52,885 nucleotides of DNA from Bacteroidota bacterium (GTDB lineage Bacteria; Bacteroidota; Bacteroidia; Bacteroidales; JAAUTT01), in the NCBI GenBank assembly GCA_021779665.1, contig JAJYAG010000025.1, positions 1-52,885 of the forward strand, read 5' to 3'. How positions within the stretch are numbered: the stretch's first letter is position 1; each line of letters opens with the position of its first letter. A program made the translations under genes and the position numbers. This document shows, one piece after another, positions 24,640-33,582 of the stretch. Below the pieces are notes generated by a model that did not search any database, was not told the DNA's origin, and saw only the letters and a list, made by a program, of their open reading frames with translations.

Positions 24640-26016
24640 ATGACCCGGTTAGTCTTAAAAATACACCTGCTTCTCACTTTTTTACTTTTCGCACTTTGCC
24701 TGAAAGCAAATACAGCCCCTGCGCAGGAACTTCCCATTAAAGTCCTCGTTATTTTCGATGTATCCAAAAGCATGATTGCCCAGTACGAACAGGGCACCCG
24801 CATGGATGCTGCCAAAAGCATGGCTTATACGATTATCGACTCTCTTTCGCAGAAAACGAATCTGCAAATAGCTCTCAGGGCATACGGAGCCGGAGTCCCC
24901 TACCCTCCCGGTAATTGTACCGACTCCAGGCTGATTTTCAACTTCGAACCCAATAATGGCGCAAAAATAAAGGAATACATCAGCGGATTGAAACCAACAG
25001 GAATAACCCCCATTGCTTATTCTATGGAGCAGGCTATTGGGGATTTCAAGGATCCGAATTCGAAAAACTTCATTATCATAATCACCGATGGAATTGAGGA
25101 GTGCGGCGGTAACATCTGTCAGGTTGCTATTAAACTCCGGGAGAAAAACATTGTTTTGCGTCCTTTCATTGTAGGCATAGGACTTTCGGAAGAACAATCG
25201 CGCGAATTCGAATGTGTTGGAACCTACTTCGATGCCAATAAGGAGAATACCTTTTCGCGCCTCAGCAATATTATCATCACGCAGATTCTCAATCCCACTT
25301 CGGCCCAGATAAATTTGCTGGATAAAGCGGGCAAACCTTCCGAGACAAATATTGCCATGATTTTATACGACCTGAAGGATAAACTCCCGGAGTACAGTTA
25401 CATTCATACGTTGGATCGCGCTGGCAATCCCGACACACTTTACCTGGATGTTTACCGGAAATATTCCGTTGCAATAAGCACCATACCCGCGGTAAAGATA
25501 GACACTGCCGAACAGGCATTGGGGAAACACAATACATTTGCAGTTGATGCAGCCCAGGGTGAACTTAACCTCAAAATGACATCGCCCATTCCAGGCTCCG
25601 AACCCATGTGCATTATCCGCAAAAAGGGAGAGATGGAAACACTTAATTTCCAAAAAATAAATACCTCATTAAAATACCTTTGCGGAGAATACGACCTTGA
25701 AATCATGACAACGCCGCGCATATTGATGCCCGGCATTAACATTCCACCTCAGGGCAAAGTGCTCGAGATACCTGCCAGCGGACAGCTGCAAATCCGGACA
25801 GGCCGAAAAATTATCGGATCAGTTCTGATGGACGTGAATGGTGAGCAAGTGCTGATTGAGGCATTGCCAAATGAAGGAATTACATCGTACAATATCTTTC
25901 TTCAACCGGGCAAATACACCCTTGTTTACCGGAATTACGACGACAAATCGGCATTAAGTACCATAAGGAAACCATTTACAGTGGGAGCCCGGAACTTTGT
26001 TTCGCTTGCGCTTTAA
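24640..26016 (+). CDS. Exported von Willebrand factor A domain protein
   Basis: 458 residues. A signal peptide (about 1-29, ending APAQE) precedes a vWA domain at about 33-215 with a complete-looking MIDAS: DVSKS (Asp40, Ser42, Ser44), then TGITPIAYSM and IIIITDGIEEC with the later metal-site residues. Residues about 220-458 form two or more beta domains, with VLEIPASGQLQIRTGRKIIGSVLMDVNGEQ and PGKYTLVYRNYDDKSALSTIRKPFTV. The metal-binding domain usually mediates protein contacts in the periplasm or on the surface. It starts 88 bp after the phosphodiesterase-like gene and ends 11 bp before the DUF3795 gene, so the run to 27371 may be one operon. Confidence 0.85.
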   Translation: MTRLVLKIHLLLTFLLFALCLKANTAPAQELPIKVLVIFDVSKSMIAQYEQGTRMDAAKSMAYTIIDSLSQKTNLQIALRAYGAGVPYPPGNCTDSRLIFNFEPNNGAKIKEYISGLKPTGITPIAYSMEQAIGDFKDPNSKNFIIIITDGIEECGGNICQVAIKLREKNIVLRPFIVGIGLSEEQSREFECVGTYFDANKENTFSRLSNIIITQILNPTSAQINLLDKAGKPSETNIAMILYDLKDKLPEYSYIHTLDRAGNPDTLYLDVYRKYSVAISTIPAVKIDTAEQALGKHNTFAVDAAQGELNLKMTSPIPGSEPMCIIRKKGEMETLNFQKINTSLKYLCGEYDLEIMTTPRILMPGINIPPQGKVLEIPASGQLQIRTGRKIIGSVLMDVNGEQVLIEALPNEGITSYNIFLQPGKYTLVYRNYDDKSALSTIRKPFTVGARNFVSLAL

Positions 26017-26027
26017 ACCAAACTACA

Positions 26028-26480
26028 ATGAATTATGAGCTGATAAAAGAAAGACTTGCACCCTGTGGTCTCCATTGCGGCAAATGCTTTGCTTTTGAAG
26101 ATGGTGAAATAAAAAATCACAGCCGGCAGTTAAAGATATCGCTTGGCAACTTCGATGTTTATGCAGCCCGTTTTGTCGAACTGCTGAATGAGCCGGCTTT
26201 TAAAAACTATCCGGCATTTAAAGCAATGCTCGAATACCTTACCACCGAAGGCTGCAAAGGATGCAGGCAGGAAAAATGCAAGCTTTTCAGCAATTGTAAG
26301 GTTCGCGATTGCCACGAACAGCAAGGTGTTGATTTTTGTTTCCAGTGCTCTCAGTTCCCCTGCAATAATACCGGTTTCGACGCGCACCTCCACAAACGCT
26401 CCGTAGACATTAACCTGCGGATGAAAGAAATTGGAGTTGAGAAATATTATGAGGAAGTGAAAGATTTGCCAAGATATTAA
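26028..26480 (+). CDS. DUF3795 cysteine-rich protein
   Basis: 150 residues, cytosolic. The cysteine order LAPCGLHCGKCFAFED, then TTEGCKGCRQEKCKLFSNCKVRDC and VDFCFQCSQFPC identifies DUF3795, which probably binds zinc or an iron-sulphur cluster through about eleven cysteines. The role is unknown. It starts 11 bp after the vWA gene and 9 bp before the TPR lipoprotein gene, so all three are likely co-transcribed. Confidence 0.85.
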   Translation: MNYELIKERLAPCGLHCGKCFAFEDGEIKNHSRQLKISLGNFDVYAARFVELLNEPAFKNYPAFKAMLEYLTTEGCKGCRQEKCKLFSNCKVRDCHEQQGVDFCFQCSQFPCNNTGFDAHLHKRSVDINLRMKEIGVEKYYEEVKDLPRY

Positions 26481-26489
26481 ATATCTAAA

Positions 26490-27371
26490 ATGAGAACTAT
26501 CAATACAGTACTCTCCTTTTGCGTTGCATGGGTCATTTTAAATACAGCCTGCAACAATAGCTTCTCAAAAAAAGACGAGTTTAATAAAATTAACTTATTG
26601 ATAAATGAGGGAAAATCAGAAAAAGCAATCTCCCGATTAAATAAAATAATAACAAAGCACTCCGAAGACGGTGACTTTTATGCAAAAAGAGGAGATTGCT
26701 TTTTAAAACAGAATTTCTATCTGAAAGCAATTGAGGATTACCTCCATGCCTTACAATTCAAAAGCAGCGATTCTGTAAATATCTTTTTCAATTTAGGTAA
26801 AAGCTACTCATCAATTCATAAAGATTCGCTTGCAATTGCATATTTTCAAAAATCGTATGTGTACGTGCCGACACAACGAATCAATTATCTTATCGATTCA
26901 TTAATGATTATCAAAACCAACCCTTATGATATTTGGAGCGAAAGAATTAACTTGTCCGAGATACCAATTATCCTAAAAAATGTAGAAAAACGCTTGAAAG
27001 AAAAAAAATATAATTATTATAACACAATTCAACCTTTGGGAAAAATTATTAAAGCCGATTCAACCAATGGTCACGCGTATTTTTTAAGAGCTTTTTGCTA
27101 TTCCAATCTTTACTTTTACTCCTTGGCAATAAGTGACAATATAAAAGCCATTAACTACAACTACAATAACCAACAAAATATTAACTACAATCTTGGCTGC
27201 ATTTACTTTGCACTTGAAAATGACAGTATGGCAAGATTTTATTTTAATAAGGCCGGCTTAACTTGTTATGAAGATGCTGCTAAATTTGTAAAAGAAAACG
27301 AACTGAACAATATTCCTTGGGATAATGAAGTAAAAAAATTCTACATCATAAACAAACTTCTTAAGATATAA
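26490..27371 (+). CDS. TPR-repeat lipoprotein
   Basis: 293 residues. MRTINTVLSFCVAWVILNTAC then NNSFSKK is a lipoprotein signal (NTAC lipobox). Tetratricopeptide-like helices are seen at about 30-125 (LLINEGKSEKAISRLNKIITKHSEDGDFYAKRGDCFLKQNFYLKAIEDYLHALQF, then a third repeat) and again at about 190-260 (YFLRAFCYSNLYFYSLAISDNIKAINYN, NLGCIYFALENDSMARFYFNKA). It probably scaffolds envelope proteins. It is more AT-rich than the two preceding genes although spaced only 9 bp away, so it may have been added to the operon later. Confidence 0.8.
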   Translation: MRTINTVLSFCVAWVILNTACNNSFSKKDEFNKINLLINEGKSEKAISRLNKIITKHSEDGDFYAKRGDCFLKQNFYLKAIEDYLHALQFKSSDSVNIFFNLGKSYSSIHKDSLAIAYFQKSYVYVPTQRINYLIDSLMIIKTNPYDIWSERINLSEIPIILKNVEKRLKEKKYNYYNTIQPLGKIIKADSTNGHAYFLRAFCYSNLYFYSLAISDNIKAINYNYNNQQNINYNLGCIYFALENDSMARFYFNKAGLTCYEDAAKFVKENELNNIPWDNEVKKFYIINKLLKI

Positions 27372-27430
27372 AAAGCAACCCGAACTTTGAATAAGAGAAT
27401 ATTTCCAGGTTTAACTGAATGAGTCTCAAA

Positions 27431-28180
27431 TTATGTTAACCTCATATTTATCCGTGCAATAAAATCTTTCATTCTCTCAAAGTGTGAGCCTTCCCAATAG
27501 ATAGTGCCACAACCCGAACATTGGTAAAACTCATGGAAGTATTGCCTTGTCAAAGGCTCAAGCTGATGAATGATTTTATCCTTCGAAACTATCGCTAATT
27601 CTTCATTACATTTTATGCAACGGCAGAACGGCTTAACTGCATGGAAGAGGTCAAAATGTTCCAACACTTCCGTTAACTGGACCTTTGGGTTCTGGTTTCT
27701 TATGTAATAACCATGTGTTACGGTTTTAACTTTCAGTATTCCAAGATCGCGGGTAAGAATCACCCGATGTTCATCCACCGAGATGCGAATAATTTCCCTA
27801 TCCTCATAATCGTTCCGGTAAAGAGTATCAAAACCAAACATCCGTAAATATCTGGCAAGCTTTCCAAGGTGAACATCCAGAACAAAACGAAATTCACGCA
27901 AAGGTTTTGCTCTCAAATGCGAAACATTACTTATATCGAGCGTTTCGAAAACCGGATAGACAGATACATAATCGTTATTTTGCAGAGCATAATCAAAACC
28001 AACTGAAATCCCGTTTACAAGAATCAAATCGACTTCCACATGAGGCACTCCTAACGCTTCAATCGCATCTTTCACCGACGGTGTTCCCCGGAAATTATAT
28101 ACGAAAGGCACCTTCTTTCTTTTTTCAGGAAGGAAATCGTTCAACTCTTCGTAAAAGCGAAAAACTGCCACTTGCATCAC
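27431..28180 (-). CDS. Mut7-C RNase-domain protein with ubiquitin-like N-terminus
   Basis: 249 residues. The N-terminal ~85 residues (VAVFRFYEELNDFLPEKRK, VKDAIEALGVPHVEVDLILVNGISVGFDYALQNNDYVSVYPVFETL) form a beta-grasp/ubiquitin-like (MoaD/ThiS-like) module. The C-terminal part is the Mut7-C PIN-like domain: FVLDVHLGKLARYLRMFGFDTLYRNDYEDREIIRISVDEHRVILTRDLGIL, with conserved aspartates for a metal site. Then a four-cysteine zinc ribbon follows (CRCIKCNEEL and FYQCSGCGTIYWEGSHF). This fusion is a known domain architecture of predicted RNases in bacteria and archaea. It stands alone here. Confidence 0.88.
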   Translation of the reverse strand: MMQVAVFRFYEELNDFLPEKRKKVPFVYNFRGTPSVKDAIEALGVPHVEVDLILVNGISVGFDYALQNNDYVSVYPVFETLDISNVSHLRAKPLREFRFVLDVHLGKLARYLRMFGFDTLYRNDYEDREIIRISVDEHRVILTRDLGILKVKTVTHGYYIRNQNPKVQLTEVLEHFDLFHAVKPFCRCIKCNEELAIVSKDKIIHQLEPLTRQYFHEFYQCSGCGTIYWEGSHFERMKDFIARINMRLT

Positions 28181-28298
28181 TTTTTTGGCTAATACCTTTC
28201 CTTATAAAATTAAAACAAGTATTTGAGAATTAAACACTCAAATTGTTGACTCTGCATTTTGCAGATCGTAATTTTATTTTAACAAAAAAGGAGGAGTC

Positions 28299-28490
28299 AT
28301 GGAAACAAGTTTCACTACCAGCGAAAAAGAAATGCTTATGATGCTGCTTCAGAAGGAAGAAAAAACACTGCACATCGAGATCAACCATACATCGCACCGG
28401 GAGTTTAAACTCCAGCTTAAGGAAAGGTTAACCATGATAACCGGAATATTGGAAAAGCTGAGCGTTAACGAGCCTTTCAAAGTTTTCTAG
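28299..28490 (+). CDS. Small conserved-looking protein of unknown function
   Basis: 63 residues: METSFTTSEKEMLMMLLQKE, EKTLHIEINHTSHREFKLQL, KERLTMITGILEKLSVNEPF, KVF. It is probably all helical, with no signal. The start is well supported by AAGGAGG at 28288-28294, four bases before the ATG, one of few strong Shine-Dalgarno sequences in the window. The gene is a single unit between divergent and convergent neighbours. It looks like a real short gene because codon use is ordered and the ribosome site is strong; I do not recognise the family. Confidence 0.7.
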   Translation: METSFTTSEKEMLMMLLQKEEKTLHIEINHTSHREFKLQLKERLTMITGILEKLSVNEPFKVF

Positions 28491-28516
28491 AAGTCGTCAG
28501 CTTCCCTAAAACAAAA

Positions 28517-28539
28517 GCACACAGAACTACGCTGTGTGC
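28517..28539 (-). terminator. Terminator downstream of gdhA
   Basis: The stem GCACACAG (28517-28524) / CTGTGTGC (28532-28539) is followed on the minus strand by TTTTGTTTT. It lies about 100 bp beyond the glutamate dehydrogenase stop and is oriented to end that transcript. Confidence 0.7.
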
Positions 28540-28566
28540 CTTAAGGTTAGTAGTAGTCAATTTTTT

Positions 28567-28633
28567 AGTCGTAAGTATTTAGTAGTAAGTCGTAAGATAA
28601 TACGGATTTTCTAACGACTTACTACTTACGACT
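28567..28633. repeat. Nested palindrome of AGTCGTAAGT-like words
   Basis: A perfect 13-bp inverted repeat AGTAGTAAGTCGT (28581-28593) / ACGACTTACTACT (28614-28626) overlaps a second pairing AGTCGTAAGTA (28567-28577) / TACTTACGACT (28623-28633). The two left arms can compete for one right arm. It lies just after the gdhA stop codon. Similar word-repeat sequence occurs near 39256-39290 and 39541-39575. Confidence 0.6.
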
Positions 28634-28642
28634 GAATACTTT

Positions 28643-29980
28643 CTAAACCACTCCCTGGTCGAGCATTGCATTGGCCACTTTGAGGAAGCCAGCAATGTTT
28701 GCACCTTTTACGTAGTCGATATATCCGCCCTGACCTTTGCCATATTTTTCGCACGAAGCATGAATGTTTTTCATGATCTGGTGCAGGCGCATATCAACCT
28801 CATCACGACCCCAGTTGAGTTTCATCGAATTTTGCGACATTTCCAGTCCAGAGGTTGCCACGCCCCCGGCATTTGCAGCCTTACCAGGAGCGAAAAGCAA
28901 CTTACTGTTCTGAAGTGTGTGAATTGCTTCCGGGGTACAAGGCATATTAGCTCCTTCGCACACACAGATGCAACCATTTTTTATCAGACTTTCAGCATCT
29001 TCTTTATTTAATTCGTTCTGAGTAGCACAAGGAAGAGCTATATCGCACTTCACCTCCCATGGATGTTTACCGGCAACAAATACCGATCCCGGGAATTCAT
29101 TGGCGTAGGGAGCTGCTATATCTTCGTTGCTGGCTCTTAGTTCCAGCATATATTCTATTTTTTCGCCCGAAATACCGTCCTTGTCATAGATATATCCATC
29201 GGGTCCCGAAATTGTTATAACCTTTCCACCCAGCTCGGTTACTTTTTTAACAGCGCCCCAGGCAACGTTACCAAATCCCGAAACAGCTACCGTTTTACCT
29301 TTAAACGATTCGCCGATTGTTCCCAGCATTTCGCTTGTAAAGTATACAACACCAAAGCCGGTAGCTTCAGGACGAATCAAGCTTCCTCCCCAGTTAATAC
29401 CTTTACCGGTGAGTACGCCATTATGTTCGCGTGTAAGCTTTTTATACATACCATAGAGGAAACCTATTTCGCGACCACCTACGCCAATATCCCCGGCAGG
29501 AACATCGGTCTCGGGACCTACAATTTTCCAGAGTTCGAGCATAAACGACTGGCAGAAACGCATTACCTCATTATTCGATTTACCTTTGGGATCAAAATCC
29601 GACCCTCCTTTGGCTCCACCCATGGGGAGAGTGGTAAGGCTATTCTTAAAAATCTGTTCGAAACCCAAAAACTTAAGAATACTTAAGTTTACACTAGGGT
29701 GAAAACGCAAACCGCCTTTGTAAGGGCCAATAGCGTTGTTAAACTGAACACGGTAACCTCGATTAACGTGAACTTTACCTTCGTCATCCATCCAGGGCAC
29801 CTTGAAAGAGAGAATCCTGTCGGGTTCTATAATTCTTTCAATTATATTGGCAGTGTCGAACTGAGGATTAGCGTTGTAAACTTCCTGAATCGACTCAAGC
29901 ACTTCATGTACCGCCTGATGGTATTCTATTTCGCCGGGATAGCGCTTTGTTAAGCCGGTCATTATTTGATTTACATCCAT
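28643..29980 (-). CDS. gdhA: NADP-type glutamate dehydrogenase
   Basis: 445 residues from ATG 29980 (MDVNQIMTGLTKRYPGE), the usual start of the hexameric NADP-dependent enzymes; an in-frame TTG at 30016 would add 12 unusual residues. Substrate and catalytic residues are seen in GPYKGGLRFHPSVN, LTTLPMGGAKGGSDFDPKG and VPAGDIGVGGREIGF. The Rossmann domain has GKTVAVSGFGNVAWGA, and the end reads GGVATSGLEMSQNSMKLNW. It interconverts 2-oxoglutarate plus ammonia and glutamate and is the main ammonia-assimilation route in many Bacteroidota. It is a single-gene unit with a terminator at 28517-28539. Confidence 0.96.
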   Translation of the reverse strand: MDVNQIMTGLTKRYPGEIEYHQAVHEVLESIQEVYNANPQFDTANIIERIIEPDRILSFKVPWMDDEGKVHVNRGYRVQFNNAIGPYKGGLRFHPSVNLSILKFLGFEQIFKNSLTTLPMGGAKGGSDFDPKGKSNNEVMRFCQSFMLELWKIVGPETDVPAGDIGVGGREIGFLYGMYKKLTREHNGVLTGKGINWGGSLIRPEATGFGVVYFTSEMLGTIGESFKGKTVAVSGFGNVAWGAVKKVTELGGKVITISGPDGYIYDKDGISGEKIEYMLELRASNEDIAAPYANEFPGSVFVAGKHPWEVKCDIALPCATQNELNKEDAESLIKNGCICVCEGANMPCTPEAIHTLQNSKLLFAPGKAANAGGVATSGLEMSQNSMKLNWGRDEVDMRLHQIMKNIHASCEKYGKGQGGYIDYVKGANIAGFLKVANAMLDQGVV

Positions 29981-30123
29981 AGAAGCTTTTATTGGTTTAT
30001 ATAAATTTCTAAACAAAAGAACAATTCTGCAAGTAATAAGCGGTTGATTTTTATCATTCGGAAAGATATTATGCGACAGAAAACAATAATTATATCTTTA
30101 CACAAAAAACACGGAACCTGACG

Positions 30124-33100
30124 ATGAACATCAGAATACTGGCACTGATTTTTCTGTTTTTATCAACAAGCAATCGGACTATATCCCAGATTGTTATAAA
30201 CGAAATATTTGCCACAAATGTCAACTCTTTTCTTGAGAAGGAAACATTTAACTTTGCCGGCTTTATTGAACTTTACAATAAAGGCTCCAAAACAGAAAAC
30301 ATCTCCAATTTTTATGTCAGCAACAAAAAAGACCAGCTCAATTTATTTATGTTGCCTGGCAACATCAGTATTCCGGCAAAATCATACTATACGATTTATT
30401 GCGATCTCTTAAACACACGAAACCATGCCAATTTTAAGCTCGACGCTGATGGCGGATCTGTTTATCTCTGCACAAACACCCTCAACTTTGTCGACTCGGT
30501 AAAATACGGCCGGCAATACCCCGATATAGCATACGGAAGAAAACCTGACGGCACCGGCAATTGGTACCGCCTGGGAAATCCGACACCACAAAAAACCAAC
30601 ACAACGGCTAAAAACAGCAATGTTATCTGTTCAAAACCTTCCATAAATCCCAAAGCCGGATTTTACAAAGGAGCGATTAATATTTCCATTGAAAAAAGTC
30701 CTGAGAACGGACAAATAAGGTTTACCACCGATGGTTCAGAACCTACTTCAAATTCAAGACTTTACAAAGGTCCATTTTTAACAAGCACCAGCATAGTAGT
30801 CAAGGCTAAGGTATTTCACAACAACTTTCTTACAAGCGCAACAAGCTGTAATACCTATTTAATTAATGAGCATGACAGCAACTTGCCTGTGGTTTCGGTA
30901 TCAACTGATCCAAAATATTTATATGACGACAGCATTGGAATATATGTTGTTGGCAAAAACGGAATTACAGGCAATTGCACCGGAAAAGCCAATTACAACC
31001 GCGACTGGGAACGTCCGGGCTTTTTTGAGTATTTTACCGAAGACGGGAAAGTTCAGGAATCACTGGGACTTGATATTAAAATATCCGGAGGATGCAGCCG
31101 TAACAATAGTTATCAAAAATCTCTGGGTTTGTCGCCCAGTTCGCGTTACGGTTCGGGAAAATTTAACTATGAATTTTTCAAATCACGTCCTTTTGTTAAA
31201 GACTATGGCAGCCTGATGCTGCGAAATGCAGGGAATGACTGGACCAAAACTATGTTTCGAGATGCAGTGGAACAGGAAATCGTTTTTTCCGATATGGATG
31301 TCGATTATCAGGCATATCAACCGGTAGCAGTCTACCTCAACGGAAAATACTTTGGACTGCTTAACCTGCGCGAAAAGGTTAATAAAAACTACCTGAGGGG
31401 AAGCTATGGCTTAAGTCCCGACAGCGTTCACTTTTTAGAGAAAAACAATCAGGTTATCGCAGGAAGTAAAGAATCGTATGTCCATTTTATCGATTCTTTA
31501 AACAAGACCGATATGACCTCTGATGCAGCTTATAGTCTGCTCGACAGAAATATCGACATCAATGAATACCTTAATTATCTGGTAATTCAAATTTATTATG
31601 CGAATAAGGACTGGCCGGGAAACAATATCAAATACTGGAAGTCGAAAAGGCCCGGCTCCAAATGGCGCTGGATATTAACAGATCTTGATTTCGGGCTGGG
31701 AGCAAATGCCAAATCAAACGACTCAACGCTATATTTTGTAACCAAACCCGACGGAACTGCCTGGCCTAATCCGGCATGGTCCACACTTCTGCCCCGAAAA
31801 ATTTTTGAAAACCCGATTACTCGTGCATTATTTATCCAGAAAATGCAAACAGCTATAAACACTGTTTTCACTGACGAGCATGTAAACTCTAAAATAGACA
31901 GCATCAGAGACTATACCGCTCCGGAGATGACCTATCACTGGACACGTTTCACAGGCAACTCAACCACCTGGAACAAAAACATAGATGTAATGCGGAATTT
32001 TAATAAAAGCCGAAGGGATTTTATGGCTTGGCATCTCAGGGAGTTTTTCAAACTTACCGATACCTGCCGGGAAGTAATTCTCAGAAGACCGGCGAACGGA
32101 AAAGTTACATACATGCTTAACCAGATTGAGGTAAAAGACACCATGCCTAGGGAATTTTATCCTGACTTCCCTTTAACAATTGAGGCGAAACCAGTAAACG
32201 GTTATGAATTCAGCAACTGGAACTGCAGGTATTTTGATACCAGGAAAGAAGAGCTGATAAAAGCAAATTCGAACTGGATGTATTACGATGGAAACCCGGC
32301 ATTAACAGACGCTTCATGGAAAAGCTCAAACTATAACGAAACAGGATGGAAAAGCGGATTAGCAGAATTTGGCTACGGAGATGGCGATGAGAATACCCTG
32401 ATAAATTATGGATACGATGCAGCCAATAAACATATCACCTCCTATTTCAGAAAGAAGTTCACAGTATCAAACTCTTCTGAAGTTTACAATATGGAGGGCG
32501 CAATCCTTTACGATGATGGAGCCATCGTTTATTTAAACGGACAGGAAGTTTTCAGGGTAAATATGCCAAATACCGCAATAATGTATTCAACTCCTGCTGT
32601 TGCAGCGAAAGAGGACGATGACTACTTTCAAAAATTCCTGATTCCTGCTTCCCTTATTAAAACAGGCGAAAACATTATTGCCGTTGAAATACACCAAAAT
32701 GCTGCCAACAGCAGCGATCTCTCCTTCGATTTCAAACTAACAGCAAAATGCAAAGATTATAAAGCAACGGCCTCCTTTTCCGATCCGGTGCTTACAGGAT
32801 TCTACCCACAATCTATGGAGCTCACAGCAGTAATGAAACCGGATTTAGCATACACCGGCCTTGTATTTAATGAAGTTTCAGCTTTAAGCAGTACAACCCC
32901 GGACAATAAGGGGGAAGACAGCAATTGGATAGAGATTTTCAACAAAGGGAACCAAACCATTCCTTTGAATAAGGTTCTGATTGAATTTAATGGAAATCGG
33001 GAAATAAGCTGGCCTCTCTCCCACTCCGACACTTCCTTTATTGCTCCTGGGCAATTTAAAGTTTTCTGGGCCGACAATGAGCTGAGAGAAGGAGATTCGC

Positions 33101-33561
33101 ACCTGCCATTCAAATTTGACGGTGAAAACGCAATCATCAGATTGACTCAAAAAACTGGTGATATAAAAATTACTATGGACACCTTTAACGTGAGTGGCAA
33201 ATATTATAATGCAACCATAGGCAGATACCCTGATGGAAACACCGGATTATACTTTATGACTTCGGCTACCCCGGGCGCACAAAATCTATACCGGCTAACA
33301 GACGGAAATGAAATCACCGATGAGAAGGCAATTATAGTTTATCCTAATCCGGCGAGAGACCATATGTACATCCAACTTTCAAATTACTGCGATGCTCATA
33401 TATCAGCTACCGTAACTGATCAGCAAGGACGGGAACGCCTGAGATTTACCATTGAAAACACCCTTGATGAAATAAACCTCACCGGACTCCGGCAAGGTTC
33501 TTATATCCTGAAAATCGTGATCGGGGACAAGGTTTTCTATAAGAAACTGATGATTCTGTAA
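30124..33561 (+). CDS. CotH-like protein with lamin-tail domains and T9SS sorting domain
   Basis: 1145 residues. Signal peptide (about 1-22). An N-terminal lamin-tail domain starts IVINEIFATNVNSFLEKETFNFAGFIELYNKG, then a CHB_HEX/FN3-like domain at about 175-250 (GQIRFTTDGSEPTSNSRLYKG). The CotH kinase-like domain spans about 255-640 (PVVSVSTDPKYLYDDSIGIY, FEYFTEDGKVQESLGLDIKISGGCSRNNSYQKSL, KYWKSKRPGSKWRWILTDLDFGLG with the conserved DxDFG). A second lamin-tail domain lies at about 910-1050 (LVFNEVSAL..WIEIFNKGN). The last ~80 residues are a type A T9SS signal (IIVYPNPARDHMYIQL..YILKIVIGDKVFYKKLMIL). It would be secreted across the outer membrane. It faces the VTC-like/DUF4956 operon, a frequent CotH association. 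Confidence 0.88.
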   Translation: MNIRILALIFLFLSTSNRTISQIVINEIFATNVNSFLEKETFNFAGFIELYNKGSKTENISNFYVSNKKDQLNLFMLPGNISIPAKSYYTIYCDLLNTRNHANFKLDADGGSVYLCTNTLNFVDSVKYGRQYPDIAYGRKPDGTGNWYRLGNPTPQKTNTTAKNSNVICSKPSINPKAGFYKGAINISIEKSPENGQIRFTTDGSEPTSNSRLYKGPFLTSTSIVVKAKVFHNNFLTSATSCNTYLINEHDSNLPVVSVSTDPKYLYDDSIGIYVVGKNGITGNCTGKANYNRDWERPGFFEYFTEDGKVQESLGLDIKISGGCSRNNSYQKSLGLSPSSRYGSGKFNYEFFKSRPFVKDYGSLMLRNAGNDWTKTMFRDAVEQEIVFSDMDVDYQAYQPVAVYLNGKYFGLLNLREKVNKNYLRGSYGLSPDSVHFLEKNNQVIAGSKESYVHFIDSLNKTDMTSDAAYSLLDRNIDINEYLNYLVIQIYYANKDWPGNNIKYWKSKRPGSKWRWILTDLDFGLGANAKSNDSTLYFVTKPDGTAWPNPAWSTLLPRKIFENPITRALFIQKMQTAINTVFTDEHVNSKIDSIRDYTAPEMTYHWTRFTGNSTTWNKNIDVMRNFNKSRRDFMAWHLREFFKLTDTCREVILRRPANGKVTYMLNQIEVKDTMPREFYPDFPLTIEAKPVNGYEFSNWNCRYFDTRKEELIKANSNWMYYDGNPALTDASWKSSNYNETGWKSGLAEFGYGDGDENTLINYGYDAANKHITSYFRKKFTVSNSSEVYNMEGAILYDDGAIVYLNGQEVFRVNMPNTAIMYSTPAVAAKEDDDYFQKFLIPASLIKTGENIIAVEIHQNAANSSDLSFDFKLTAKCKDYKATASFSDPVLTGFYPQSMELTAVMKPDLAYTGLVFNEVSALSSTTPDNKGEDSNWIEIFNKGNQTIPLNKVLIEFNGNREISWPLSHSDTSFIAPGQFKVFWADNELREGDSHLPFKFDGENAIIRLTQKTGDIKITMDTFNVSGKYYNATIGRYPDGNTGLYFMTSATPGAQNLYRLTDGNEITDEKAIIVYPNPARDHMYIQLSNYCDAHISATVTDQQGRERLRFTIENTLDEINLTGLRQGSYILKIVIGDKVFYKKLMIL

Positions 33562-33582
33562 AGTTAATACAAGCGCCCGTTT

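Noticed and set aside
29981-30016. TTG start for glutamate dehydrogenase
   Set aside because: It adds 12 residues unlike the family's N-terminus; the ATG at 29980 matches the usual start.
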